This document shows positions 26,439-34,788 of a stretch of 64,000 nt of DNA, piece after piece. The position numbers and the translations under genes are program-made. How positions within the stretch are numbered: the first letter of the stretch is position 1; every line of letters begins with the position of its first letter. This DNA is from Flammeovirga sp. EKP202 (lineage in GTDB: Bacteria > Bacteroidota > Bacteroidia > Cytophagales > Flammeovirgaceae): the NCBI RefSeq assembly GCF_014534745.1, contig NZ_JACVVP010000023.1:1-64000 (forward strand), in the 5' to 3' direction. The notes beneath the pieces were generated by a model. That model did not search any database. It saw nothing but the letters and a program-made list of their open reading frames with translations, and was not told where the DNA came from.

Positions 26439-26888
26439 CTATTCATTTTCTCCTAAAGCTTGATTAGCCTTGTGAATGTCTGCAGTCAATTTAACTGCTG
26501 TTTCTTTCCCTAAAACCTCACAATATTTATCAAAAAGATCTGCCAATGCTTGATCTAATTTTGGTTTCATTTTAATCCCTTCTTCTGTAGGATGAATGTA
26601 TACTGTTCTACCTTCTTGTGAACGCTGCACATAACCCATCGTGATCAACTTGTCTATAAATCGTGTGATTGTCGAAGGTTTCAAATTCATTTTATGACTG
26701 ATTTCCCCTTGGCTCAAACCTGGCTCCTCAATAATCAATAACAACAAATGAGCATAAGAAGTCTGCAAGCCTGTAGCTCTAAATGCATCGTTAGCAATAT
26801 TCCCTATAAAGCGGGAAAGTGAATTGGCTGCGAAATACAAACAGCATTCCTGAAAAGATTTACTTTGATCACCCATCCTATTTATCAT
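26439..26888 (-). CDS. MarR-family transcriptional regulator
   Basis: A 149-residue winged-helix dimer protein. The HTH is visible at about 58-95 (LSQGEISHKMNLKPSTITRFIDKLITMGYV) and the wing with RSQEGRTVYIHPTEEG, both typical of MarR. A start at the internal ATG (26876, MGDQSKS) is possible and would lose four residues. An identical 18-base site lies upstream of both this gene and the quinone reductase downstream of it, so it probably controls both. The inducing compound is unknown. Confidence 0.92.
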   Translation of the reverse strand: MINRMGDQSKSFQECCLYFAANSLSRFIGNIANDAFRATGLQTSYAHLLLLIIEEPGLSQGEISHKMNLKPSTITRFIDKLITMGYVQRSQEGRTVYIHPTEEGIKMKPKLDQALADLFDKYCEVLGKETAVKLTADIHKANQALGENE

Positions 26889-26912
26889 TTGATTGATGCA
26901 AAATTACATAAA

Positions 26913-26930
26913 TTAGTTGTACATACAAAT
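26913..26930. promoter_or_regulatory. Probable MarR autoregulatory operator
   Basis: An exact copy of the site at 26390-26407, located 25 bases upstream of the marR start codon. Confidence 0.75.
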
Positions 26931-26979
26931 ATATTTATGTTAAACACTTTAAAATAATCTAATACATGCATATTGGTAG

Positions 26980-27178
26980 AAGTACTAAGACAAAAGTAAC
27001 TGGGTGTTTCGTACACCATAGTTAAAACTATGGGCAGGTGATGCAGCAACCTAACCAAGACTAAAGTCTTGAAGGTTGAGAACAGAGGTAACACTTTAGT
27101 GTTGTCGGAGTCAATATCACCTGCCCATGACTTCAGTCATGGTGCACGGTTTGCTCATTTTCTGCTGTCTTAGTACTT
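26980..27178. repeat. Structured repeat element A, copy 2 with 13-bp terminal inverted repeats
   Basis: The element is bounded by AAGTACTAAGACA (26980-26992) and its exact reverse complement at 27166-27178. Inside, GGGCAGGTGAT (27032-27042) pairs with ATCACCTGCCC (27116-27126), and the flanks fold into CATAG/CTATG and CCATGACTTCAGTCATGG hairpins. Two more hairpins lie in between (AAGACTAAAGTCTT, ACACTTTAGTGT). Together these give a branched structure. It has no coding capacity. It fills most of the 434-base gap between marR and rhlE. No clear target-site duplication is visible. Confidence 0.8.
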
Positions 27179-27260
27179 AATTTTTGATGTGATGGCTCGT
27201 AAGCGACAAGACATTGTGGTTCTACAATCCTGTACCTCTTCAATTGATATTTTAAACAAA

Positions 27261-27291
27261 AAAAATCCCACAATTTCACAATCATGGGACT
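27261..27291 (-). terminator. Terminator of rhlE
   Basis: TCCCA (27266-27270) pairs with TGGGA (27285-27289) with partial inner pairing, followed by a long T-run on the minus strand. It lies 32 bases beyond the rhlE stop. Confidence 0.6.
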
Positions 27292-27322
27292 CTATATTTT
27301 ATATTCTCTAAAGAAATGAAAA

Positions 27323-28609
27323 TTACTTCTTGGTTCTCTTGACCAATTTCTTTTTCTCTTTCTTTCTGTTCGATCTCTTTTTGATTTCTTTATAATCTAC
27401 CTTGTCCTGAGCAATTTCTTTCATCACAGATTTCCAGTCTGTAGATTGTTCAGCAGAGAAACCAACAATATTGGCGTAATCACCTCTTTCCAATCGATGT
27501 ACGGCGATTTCTTTGCCCATGAAATCTTCAATCTCTTCCTTCAGTTCTTTCTCCTGTTCGTCACAGAACGAAATAGCATCTCCTTTTTCCATCCCTCTAC
27601 CAGTACGACCTACACGGTGTACATAATTTTCCGGAACGTCAGGCATATCGTAGTTCACTACAATCTGCACATTTGGAATATCAATACCACGAGCAGAAAC
27701 GTCAGTTGCTATCAAGACTTTTACTTTTCCTTCTTTGAAGGTCTTCATCGCATGAGTACGTGCTTTTTGGTCTTTGTCACCGTGAATCGTCACCGTTTCT
27801 AAACCTACTCTTTCCATGGCCTTATGAACTCTCTCCGCTCTTACTTTTGTTCTTACAAAAACAAGAATTTTCTTCTCTGGATGTTCACGGATGATGTTTT
27901 CTAAGAAGAAACGTTTATCATCCATTTTCACATAGCTCAGTGCATGACGTACGTTTTTAGAAACAGGATCTTTTGGTGAGATCTGAATTCTAATGGCATT
28001 TTTAACCAACGAGTAAGCCAATTTCTTGATTTGCTCATCAATCGTTGCGGAGAAGAAAAGTGTTTGTCTGTGTTTCGGTAAAAAGCGAATCACATCTTTG
28101 ATATCCTTGATAAAACCTTTCTCCAACATGTGATCGGCCTCATCTAATACCAAAATTTCTGTTCTGCTCAAATCCACATACCCTTGATGCTGTAAATCAA
28201 ACATACGTCCAGGAGTGGCAATTAGAATATCAACACCAGACTCTAGTTTTTCAATTTGCTTATCTTGATTCACACCACCATAAATACACAAAATATCTAG
28301 TTTAGTGTACTTGCCGATTGTCTCAAATACCTCAGTAATTTGTTGGGCCAACTCCCTTGTTGGAGCCATCACCAAAGTACGAATACTCTTTTTTCTATTT
28401 CCTCGGTTCGGTTTATTCAATAGTCGTTCCATTACAGGAATCGCAAATGCCGCCGTTTTACCAGTACCTGTTTGGGCAATAGCCAATACATCCTCTCCTT
28501 TTAAAATAGGAGGAATAGATTTAAACTGTATATCTGTTGGCTTTTTAAAACCTTTTTCATCTAAGCTTCTCTTTAAGCTCGAGGAAATATTGTATTTTTC
28601 AAACTTCAT
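27323..28609 (-). CDS. rhlE: DEAD-box RNA helicase RhlE type
   Basis: An ATP-dependent RNA helicase, probably acting in ribosome assembly or RNA turnover. The 428-residue protein has the Q motif (GFKKPTDIQ, 20-28), Walker A (AQTGTGKT near 45-52), PTRELAQQI, DEAD in VLDEADHMLEKGF, SAT in FFSATI, and HRVGRTGRG of motif VI. The C-terminus is a short basic tail (KKRSNRKKEKKK), as is common in RhlE-like proteins. It is followed upstream on the same strand by ywbE and slyD, 21 bases away, probably one operon. Confidence 0.94.
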   Translation of the reverse strand: MKFEKYNISSSLKRSLDEKGFKKPTDIQFKSIPPILKGEDVLAIAQTGTGKTAAFAIPVMERLLNKPNRGNRKKSIRTLVMAPTRELAQQITEVFETIGKYTKLDILCIYGGVNQDKQIEKLESGVDILIATPGRMFDLQHQGYVDLSRTEILVLDEADHMLEKGFIKDIKDVIRFLPKHRQTLFFSATIDEQIKKLAYSLVKNAIRIQISPKDPVSKNVRHALSYVKMDDKRFFLENIIREHPEKKILVFVRTKVRAERVHKAMERVGLETVTIHGDKDQKARTHAMKTFKEGKVKVLIATDVSARGIDIPNVQIVVNYDMPDVPENYVHRVGRTGRGMEKGDAISFCDEQEKELKEEIEDFMGKEIAVHRLERGDYANIVGFSAEQSTDWKSVMKEIAQDKVDYKEIKKRSNRKKEKKKLVKRTKK

Positions 28610-28630
28610 TCTGAAATGTACTTTGGAGAA

Positions 28631-28840
28631 TTAAAACTCTCCGTCTTCAAGGATTTCTTTTACTCTTCCAACTTCACCCGTTTCCAATCTCACTTTGATG
28701 CCGTGAGGGTGAAAAGAAGATTTTGTCAAAATTTTCTCAACCCAACCTTCCGTCAAATCGCCTGTTCTCTGATCTGCTTTGAGAACAATATTCACATGAC
28801 CTCCAATCTTAATGTTGCTTCTTTTTCTTCCGTCGTCCAT
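28631..28840 (-). CDS. ywbE: YwbE family small protein
   Basis: This 69-residue protein matches the YwbE (DUF2196) family along its length: RSNIKIGGHVNIVLKADQRTGDLTEGWVEKILT, then HPHGIKVRLETGEVGRVKEI. The family is a small beta-rich, KOW-like fold with no proven function, and often neighbours helicases or ribosome-related genes. It lies between rhlE (21-base gap) and slyD (11-base gap) on the same strand. Confidence 0.92.
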   Translation of the reverse strand: MDDGRKRSNIKIGGHVNIVLKADQRTGDLTEGWVEKILTKSSFHPHGIKVRLETGEVGRVKEILEDGEF

Positions 28841-28851
28841 AAGAGCTGTTT

Positions 28852-29373
28852 TTATTTTGAAGGCATAATTTCAACGCCCTCACCATCAAAATCAGTTTCT
28901 TCTTTTGTTGGTTTTCTTACTTCTACGATTTCTCCGTCAAAGAATAAATCCATACCTGCCAATTCGTGGTTCAAGTCCATGATCACATCCTTCTTGTTGA
29001 TCTTTGTGATTTTGCCATCATAAACATCACCATCCTGATCTGCTACAGAAAGAATGTGCCCTACTTGAAGCATTGCTTCCTCCTCTTCCTCATCTGCAAA
29101 ACCGAAAGCATTTTTAGCGACTTTCACTTCGCTATATTCTTTGATTACCTTACCGTAAGCATCTTCTGCTTTTAGTGAAATTTGAAATTTCTCTCCTTGT
29201 TTTTTACCTAAAAGAGCTCCTTCAAATTTTGGAAGAACACCACCCGCTCCAACATAAAATAAGAATGGATCTTCTTTTGGTGCTTCCTCTATAAAATTAC
29301 CATCAGCATTATCTCTATATAATCTGTAAGTTAATGCGACTACTAATCCTTCTGAAATACTTAATTCTCCCAT
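28852..29373 (-). CDS. FKBP-type peptidyl-prolyl isomerase, SlyD-like (first)
   Basis: A 173-residue cis-trans prolyl isomerase and chaperone with the SlyD layout: an FKBP half (DPFLFYVGAGGVLPKFEGALLGKKQGEKF, about 36-64), an inserted-flap chaperone domain (VGHILSVADQDGDVYDGKITKINKKDVIMDLNHELAG) and the return to FKBP. It lacks the His-rich metal-binding tail of E. coli SlyD and ends in an acidic stretch. It has a paralogue 120 bases upstream and is in line with ywbE and rhlE. Confidence 0.9.
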   Translation of the reverse strand: MGELSISEGLVVALTYRLYRDNADGNFIEEAPKEDPFLFYVGAGGVLPKFEGALLGKKQGEKFQISLKAEDAYGKVIKEYSEVKVAKNAFGFADEEEEEAMLQVGHILSVADQDGDVYDGKITKINKKDVIMDLNHELAGMDLFFDGEIVEVRKPTKEETDFDGEGVEIMPSK

Positions 29374-29404
29374 TAGACTTTTTATTCTTTATCCTAATAC
29401 ATAA

Positions 29405-29449
29405 CAAAGCTTTCTTTCGAATAAATCCCTCGGAAGAAAGCTTTGTATT
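29405..29449. terminator. Hairpin between the two slyD-like genes
   Basis: AAAGCTTTCTTTCGA and TCGGAAGAAAGCTTT pair with one mismatch around a loop. There is no long T-run, so a terminator role for the upstream slyD copy is only likely. Confidence 0.55.
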
Positions 29450-29493
29450 CAGCACATTGTAAACTAAGTTTTGTGCTTATAAATGTGATATCA

Positions 29494-30012
29494 TTATTGA
29501 AGACCTTCCAAACCTTCTAAGTTGTCCACTTGAACAGCCTCTTCTAGTTCTTCTTTTGTAGCATCTCTAACATCAATGATTTCACCTACGAAATACAAGT
29601 TGGTACCTGCAAGTGGGTGGTTAAAGTCCATCACTACATGATCATCATGTACTTCAGTAACTTCACCTTCCATTGGCATTTCATCAGGACCAACCATTGG
29701 CAATACATTACCAACTTTTAAAATTTCGTTTTGATCTATTTCATCTTCGATATTGAAAACTTCCTTAGGAACTTTCACTACCGCTGCTTCTTGTTTATCA
29801 CCGTAAGCATCGTCTTTAGAGATGCTAAATGAAAACTTATATCCTGCTTCCTTTCCTTCTAATTCAGTTTCGAATTCTGGAAGTACATCCATATGACCGA
29901 ACAAGAATTCAAATGGATCGTCTTTTTCTACTTTTTGTAAAAGAGTTCCCTCTGCAGTTTCTTCACTTAAGCTGTATACTAAAGTGACTACTTTATCTTT
30001 TGTTGCTTTCAT
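29494..30012 (-). CDS. FKBP-type peptidyl-prolyl isomerase, SlyD-like (second)
   Basis: A 172-residue paralogue of the gene at 28852. The FKBP half (DPFEFLFGHMDVLPEFETELEGKEAGYKF) and flap domain (VGNVLPMVGPDEMPMEGEVTEVHDDHVVMDFNHPLAG in outline) are clear. The tail is acidic (EEAVQVDNLEGLEGLQ) without His clusters. A TACCTTTA box close to the TAnnTTTG consensus lies about 20 bases upstream on the minus strand. The two paralogues are separated by a hairpin, so they may be transcribed separately. Confidence 0.9.
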   Translation of the reverse strand: MKATKDKVVTLVYSLSEETAEGTLLQKVEKDDPFEFLFGHMDVLPEFETELEGKEAGYKFSFSISKDDAYGDKQEAAVVKVPKEVFNIEDEIDQNEILKVGNVLPMVGPDEMPMEGEVTEVHDDHVVMDFNHPLAGTNLYFVGEIIDVRDATKEELEEAVQVDNLEGLEGLQ

Positions 30013-30141
30013 TTTATATTTTTTTTGTAAAGGTACTAAGAATTAATCTGTTGAGTTAAGATTTTATCTTATAAGAAAGATTTATTGTGAATTAAGAGAG
30101 GATTTGAGGGAAAAAAGCTGTTGGGATGGGGTAAAAATAAA

Positions 30142-30179
30142 AAATAGGTAAACATCTTCGCCTGAATGTCTACCTATTT
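30142..30179 (-). terminator. Terminator of the secreted hypothetical gene
   Basis: AAATAGGTAAACAT pairs with ATGTCTACCTATTT. On the minus strand TTTATTTTTACC follows the stem. It lies about 125 bases beyond the stop at 30305. Confidence 0.65.
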
Positions 30180-30304
30180 GTGGGTAAAGAATCAATTTTG
30201 TTACCTTTTCGGTAATAGTTTAATTGCCTAGTTTAATACTACTTGCTAATACAAATCTCCGAAATTTCAGATTAACAAACTATACCCATTTTAGGGTATT
30301 TTTT

Positions 30305-30742
30305 TCAGATCTTATTGATCATAAAAACCAGACTTGCAGTGGAAAATGTATCTCCAAACTCACCGATGGTAATCACTACATTACAACCATTGTATTTCAA
30401 TTTATAATGTTGTTTCTGTTGGTTGTTATCGATTGTCCTTTCAAATCCACTTTGGTAGTATTGTTCCATAAAAGTCTTAAACCTTACAAATTCACCTTTA
30501 TAAACTTCAGATGGGGTATTTCCTCCATCTTTTGAAGGAACAAAACCCATTGATCTGATAATTTTTTTATTATTGGTGTAGATAAATAAAGTCCCTGAAA
30601 CACCTGCGATATCCATATTGATCATGTCTTTTCCTTCTAACTTTTCACCGATTTTGTAATCCGTAAAAGCTTGTGCAACAGATGAAGTGTAGGATAATAA
30701 TAAAAGAGAGAAAAAGGATATTGTTATGAGAAACTTATTCAT
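30305..30742 (-). CDS. Secreted hypothetical protein
   Basis: A 145-residue protein with a clear signal peptide (MNKFLITISFFSLLLLSYTSSVAQ, cleavage after VAQ). The mature part (about 121 residues) is beta-rich (GVSGTLFIYTNNKKIIRSMGF, QHYKLKYNGCNVVITIGE) with one cysteine. I recognise no family. It is a single-gene unit between slyD and the acyltransferase gene. Confidence 0.7.
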   Translation of the reverse strand: MNKFLITISFFSLLLLSYTSSVAQAFTDYKIGEKLEGKDMINMDIAGVSGTLFIYTNNKKIIRSMGFVPSKDGGNTPSEVYKGEFVRFKTFMEQYYQSGFERTIDNNQQKQHYKLKYNGCNVVITIGEFGDTFSTASLVFMINKI

Positions 30743-30879
30743 ATTAGAGAAAAAACAAACTGAATATTATATTTAGAATGAGACTAATATATAATGAATT
30801 ATGATCAGATAATCAGTCTTAAAAACAAAGCTGATTCGACCTCATTTTGTCTCAAAAGGATAGAATAAAAATAACAAAA

Positions 30880-30912
30880 AATGGGAATAAGTGCACTCTA
30901 CTTATTCCCATT
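30880..30912 (-). terminator. Terminator of the acyltransferase gene
   Basis: AATGGGAATAAGT pairs with ACTTATTCCCATT, with a T-rich run on the minus strand right after the stem. Confidence 0.8.
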
Positions 30913-30915
30913 CTA

Positions 30916-31788
30916 TTACTTATTTTCTACTTCATCACGAGTATATTTCCATCGATTATGTGACCAAAGCCAATCTGCTGGCGATTCTTTGATATTTTTC
31001 TCAAGTAAAGCTGCATATTTTTTGGTGACTTGACTACTTCCTTTCACGTACTCTTCTCCAGCCTGAAAAACAGGAATAATCTGCCCTTCATAATGTCCTC
31101 TCTTAGTTCTAGAAATGTGTGCATAATAGACCGGCATTTTGGTCATTTGAGTGATAATTTCTGGACCTGAAAAAAAAGCCGTTTCTCTCCCAAAAAATTG
31201 TACCCATTCTCTTTTTTTATCATATCCGGGAGGTGATTGATCAGCTACTAATCCAAACGAGAACATTTTCTTTCTTTTCATCCTCACTAAAATCTCTCTC
31301 ATTGTTTTGGCCATAGGAATTGGGTACCCTCCAAAATTTGCTCTGATATCAAGCATTAGTGTATCTGTAAATTTACTTGATAATGGCTTATAAACACCTC
31401 CAAAACCAAAATCCAATTGACTAGCATAGCCTGAAAGTTGCCATTCCCAATTTGTAATATGCCCTGCTAATAATAAAAATGGTTCGTTGTTTTTGATGTG
31501 TTCTTCCATTTTTTCAGGGTTAGTGATCTTAAATCTTTTCAGCATCTGTTCTCTCGTCATGCTGTAAGATTTGATCGCCTCAAAACCAACATCTGTGAGG
31601 TTGAGGTAAAATTGAAATAGTAACTTCTTTCTTTCTAAATGTGATTTTTCAGGGAAAGCAATTTTAAGGTTTTGCATGATTTGAGACCTCCTGTAACGTA
31701 GAATGCTACCCATAAAAAACGAAATAGAATAAGAAAGGAAGTGTATGAAAAAGAATGGTAATCGAGAAAAAAGTTTTACAAAAATCAT
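30916..31788 (-). CDS. LpxL/HtrB-type lysophospholipid or lipid A acyltransferase
   Basis: A membrane-bound acyltransferase that adds a secondary acyl chain, probably to lipid A. The 290-residue protein has an N-terminal membrane segment (10-30) and the catalytic H-x4-E motif as H110-x4-E115 (LLAGHITNWEW). The conserved FGLVADQSPP (about 186-195) and the C-terminal PADWLWSHNRWKY are typical of LpxL-like enzymes. Bacteroidota usually carry one such gene. The exact acyl substrate cannot be read from sequence. Confidence 0.9.
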   Translation of the reverse strand: MIFVKLFSRLPFFFIHFLSYSISFFMGSILRYRRSQIMQNLKIAFPEKSHLERKKLLFQFYLNLTDVGFEAIKSYSMTREQMLKRFKITNPEKMEEHIKNNEPFLLLAGHITNWEWQLSGYASQLDFGFGGVYKPLSSKFTDTLMLDIRANFGGYPIPMAKTMREILVRMKRKKMFSFGLVADQSPPGYDKKREWVQFFGRETAFFSGPEIITQMTKMPVYYAHISRTKRGHYEGQIIPVFQAGEEYVKGSSQVTKKYAALLEKNIKESPADWLWSHNRWKYTRDEVENK

Positions 31789-31910
31789 TAATTTGATCGA
31801 AGGTTATTTTTGAATTTTAAGTACTTTAAAATAGTAAGTTTAATTATTAATATTGTTTTGTGTTAAGACAAAATAATTCATTTATTAATGAATAACAAAA
31901 TAAAAAAACA

Positions 31911-31954
31911 GAAAATGCACCACTGTTTTTGGTAACAAAAACAATAATGCATTC
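31911..31954 (-). terminator. Terminator of the MATE transporter gene
   Basis: GAAAATGCA (31911-31919) pairs with TGCATTCTC with an inner TGTTTTTG/CAAAAACA stem. A T-rich stretch follows on the minus strand. It lies about 27 bases beyond the stop. Confidence 0.75.
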
Positions 31955-31980
31955 TCTCTCTGCGAAGCATAAAATACTAT

Positions 31981-33375
31981 TTACCTATAAAATAAACCTT
32001 GAATATCACTTTTATAATCTTGCCATATTTCGGCATTCTGTAAGTCCGAATCCATTTCTTTGTATTTTTTTCTCATAAAAATACTGGCGTATATTCCACC
32101 TAAAATATTACTGATACTCAAACCTATAAAGATCCCCTCAATAGCAAAAAAGTAAGAACCAATTAATGTTAGAGGTACTGTCATTGCAAATGATTTGATC
32201 AACATGATTTTTAAAGAATCTTTGGTCATTTGTAATCCATTGAACGTAGAAGAAGTCATGATAAAGAAACCATAAAATACGTAAGAGACACCCACCAAAC
32301 GGAAATAGGAAATAGTATAATCAATAATGACAGTGTCTTCACTGAATAGAGCGGCTAAAGGAGCAATGAAAAGATATAAGTTAACAGCCAATGTAATTCC
32401 TAAATACGTTGAGGTTTTTCCTCCAAAAACAATAGCTTCATCAATTCTTTTATTTTGTTTTGCACCAAGGTTTTGAGCAATAAAAGGTATCAATGCTGTT
32501 CCTACTCCTAAAATTCCTATTAACATCAACATTTCAATTCTGCTACTCACACCAAATGCACCTACCGCCAAAGCCGAATGAGAAGCAATAATATAGGTCA
32601 AATACATCTGAGTTACGGGAGCCACCATTTGCGTTAAAGTGGTCGGTAAACCCACTTTCATTATTTGCTGAATAATATTTCGGATGGGCAGTGCGGCAAT
32701 GGGGTATGAAAATTTTATCACTCTATCACTTACAAATAGTATTAACATTCCTATGCTCATAAAAACCCATGACAATACTGTAGCATAGGCAGCCCCTGAA
32801 ATACCATACTTTGGGAAACCGAATTCACCAAAAATCAATAAGTAATCAAAAATTAGGTTGACTACTCCCGCTAATGCCATCGTTACTTCAGGCATTACAA
32901 CATTACCTGTTGATCTTAAAATACTCCCTGCCATTATCCCCGTAGTTAATAAAGGAATACCTGAAAGAAGCGGTAACATATACTGATCTATCAATGGTAA
33001 AATTTCTTGAGGTGCTCCCAACATTAAGAAAATGGGGTTGGAAAAATAATACACCACTGAAGCAACTCCTATGGTCAGGATAAAACACATCAATAAACCA
33101 ATTAAGGCATACTGTTCTTTAGCGATATCGTTCTTCTCTCCAACAGCTTTTCCTACCAAAGTAGAAACTCCCACGGCGAGCCCCATAAATAACCCTACAA
33201 TGATAAAATATAATACAGAAGAAAAGCTTAATGCAGCTAAAGCTTCACCTCCTAATTTTCCCACAAAATAGGTATCAATGACTTGAAATAAGAACGTAGA
33301 GAGCATTCCAATACTGATAGGAAAACTCATTTTGAGTAACACCTTACTGGTTTTGTCTTTTAATATGTCAGTCAT
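31981..33375 (-). CDS. MATE-family multidrug efflux transporter
   Basis: A membrane antiporter for drugs or organic cations. The 464-residue protein has about 12 hydrophobic segments and the two-lobe MATE pattern (IDTYFVGKLGGEALAALSFS near 30-50, FGVSSRIEMLMLIG in the second half). I chose the ATG at 33375 (MTDILKDKTS). The upstream ATG at 33423 would translate through the palindromic operator at 33401-33420. It follows pirin on the same strand and is probably controlled by the MarR protein encoded at 34789. Confidence 0.92.
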   Translation of the reverse strand: MTDILKDKTSKVLLKMSFPISIGMLSTFLFQVIDTYFVGKLGGEALAALSFSSVLYFIIVGLFMGLAVGVSTLVGKAVGEKNDIAKEQYALIGLLMCFILTIGVASVVYYFSNPIFLMLGAPQEILPLIDQYMLPLLSGIPLLTTGIMAGSILRSTGNVVMPEVTMALAGVVNLIFDYLLIFGEFGFPKYGISGAAYATVLSWVFMSIGMLILFVSDRVIKFSYPIAALPIRNIIQQIMKVGLPTTLTQMVAPVTQMYLTYIIASHSALAVGAFGVSSRIEMLMLIGILGVGTALIPFIAQNLGAKQNKRIDEAIVFGGKTSTYLGITLAVNLYLFIAPLAALFSEDTVIIDYTISYFRLVGVSYVFYGFFIMTSSTFNGLQMTKDSLKIMLIKSFAMTVPLTLIGSYFFAIEGIFIGLSISNILGGIYASIFMRKKYKEMDSDLQNAEIWQDYKSDIQGLFYR

Positions 33376-33400
33376 GAGATTAAAATTAAATACATATACA

Positions 33401-33420
33401 ACTATTGTATGTACAATAGT
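33401..33420. promoter_or_regulatory. Palindromic MarR-type operator upstream of the MATE gene
   Basis: ACTATTGTA and TACAATAGT form a perfect 9-bp inverted repeat with a 2-base centre, 26 bases before the MATE start codon. A close relative occurs upstream of the MarR gene at 35234-35250. The half-site resembles the TTGTACATACAA of the other MarR locus, but the two operators differ. Confidence 0.75.
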
Positions 33421-33438
33421 CATTGTAAAAAAATAGAC

Positions 33439-34254
33439 TTAAGATAATGTCATTGAAATTTTTTGAATACGATCTTTTGAGTTGTTTAATGCTTCAAACG
33501 AGGAGTGGATAGATCCTCCTCCCACAACAATATGTTGATCCGTTGGAGCCGTCATCCCAACTACAAATTTTGCATTCTTTTCTGCTTTAAAATAAAGCTC
33601 CCCTTCATTTTCTTCTAAAATACTAAGGTAGCCTGAAGAAATATCCTCATCATATAAACTTATTTTTCCTTCTCTTGGGAAAACAAAACCTTTTGATTGT
33701 CCTTTAGGTGTTGGAATCAATATCTCCTCCCCTTCTTTTAAAGAAATATCCAGGTAAGTAATATCGTAAGGAAGGTCTAATGAGGCTTTTTGACCTTGGT
33801 ATTCTCCTGCGATAACTTTTACATTATCCACCACCGTCATTTCTTCAGGCTGTACATTTTGATAGCCTGTTTCCCCTTCTTCAAGGTATTCAGGTAGCTG
33901 CAACCAAAGTTGATGAATGGCTAAGCTCCACTCTTCATTTTCTTCCTCCAATGGTTTTCTATAGCCTTCTGCATGGAAAATTCCTCCTCCTGCATTGATC
34001 CATTGTACTCCACCACTTCTAATTATGTCATCATTTTCACCTGAATCTTGATGTACTAAATCTCCTCCTTCAAAATAAGTGATGATACCGATGCCAGAGT
34101 GAGGGTGCATTCCGAAGAACATTCCCTCATCTCTTCTTTTACTTTTACCGGCATCGAAAAAAACGAAGGGTTGTAATTCTCTTCTAGTACTTGGATCTAG
34201 AATGAATTGAAAACCATTTCTTCCCGGTTGCTTACGCTTCAATTGACGTTTCAT
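33439..34254 (-). CDS. Pirin-family protein
   Basis: A bicupin, often a quercetinase-like or redox-regulated protein. The metal motif is visible as MHPHSGI and GIFHAEGY, the conserved His/His/His/Glu set of pirins. The 271-residue version starting at the ATG at 34254 (MKRQLKRKQ) gives the usual pirin N-terminus. The ATG at 34290 would overlap the reductase gene further. Even so, there is a 23-base overlap with the FMN reductase, so the two are co-translated within the MarR operon. Confidence 0.9.
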   Translation of the reverse strand: MKRQLKRKQPGRNGFQFILDPSTRRELQPFVFFDAGKSKRRDEGMFFGMHPHSGIGIITYFEGGDLVHQDSGENDDIIRSGGVQWINAGGGIFHAEGYRKPLEEENEEWSLAIHQLWLQLPEYLEEGETGYQNVQPEEMTVVDNVKVIAGEYQGQKASLDLPYDITYLDISLKEGEEILIPTPKGQSKGFVFPREGKISLYDEDISSGYLSILEENEGELYFKAEKNAKFVVGMTAPTDQHIVVGGGSIHSSFEALNNSKDRIQKISMTLS

Positions 34255-34786
34255 AAACTGCTTCTTTAAAGTTTGAAAATTCAGCATCAAATTTTGCTTT
34301 CAATTCCCCTTCTACAATTCCCTCTTCTGCTGAGAAATTTTGTCCGAATGACGGTAGAGAAAAACTTCCTTTTACTTCTGCACCTGCATAAGGTAGAGAG
34401 CCTTTGGCAATATTGATTACGCTTCCTGCACCGCCTGGACCTGGTGAAGTTGACATTACAAAAGTGGGCTTATTTTTATACACAGAACGGTCTGCTCTTG
34501 ATGCCCAGTCAAAGATATTTTTATAAGCTGCTGAGTAATTTCCATTATGCTCTGCGAAACTGATCACTAATGCATCTGCCTCTTCAATATCTTTTAAAAA
34601 CTGAGTTGCTTCTGCAGGAATACCTGATTCCATTTCTTTATCAACTCCATAAATAGGCATTTCATAATCATTAAGGTCTAAAACCTTTACTGTTGCATTC
34701 TCAATTTGATTCCCTGCCCATTGAGCTAATTGTTGATTTACTGAGTTACGGCTGTTTGATGCCCCAAATACTACGATGTTTTTCAT
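34232..34786 (-). CDS. NADPH-dependent FMN reductase
   Basis: A 184-residue flavodoxin-fold reductase that uses NAD(P)H to reduce FMN, quinones or azo compounds. The FMN phosphate loop reads FGASNSRNSVNQQ (7-19) and the family SPGPGGAG loop is at about 113-120. FAEHNGNYSAAYKN (77-90) is the conserved dimer-interface loop. It starts 2 bases after the MarR gene and overlaps pirin by 23 bases, so the three genes form one unit, probably responsive to electrophiles. Confidence 0.92.
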   Translation of the reverse strand: MKNIVVFGASNSRNSVNQQLAQWAGNQIENATVKVLDLNDYEMPIYGVDKEMESGIPAEATQFLKDIEEADALVISFAEHNGNYSAAYKNIFDWASRADRSVYKNKPTFVMSTSPGPGGAGSVINIAKGSLPYAGAEVKGSFSLPSFGQNFSAEEGIVEGELKAKFDAEFSNFKEAVYETSIEA

Positions 34787-34788
34787 AA

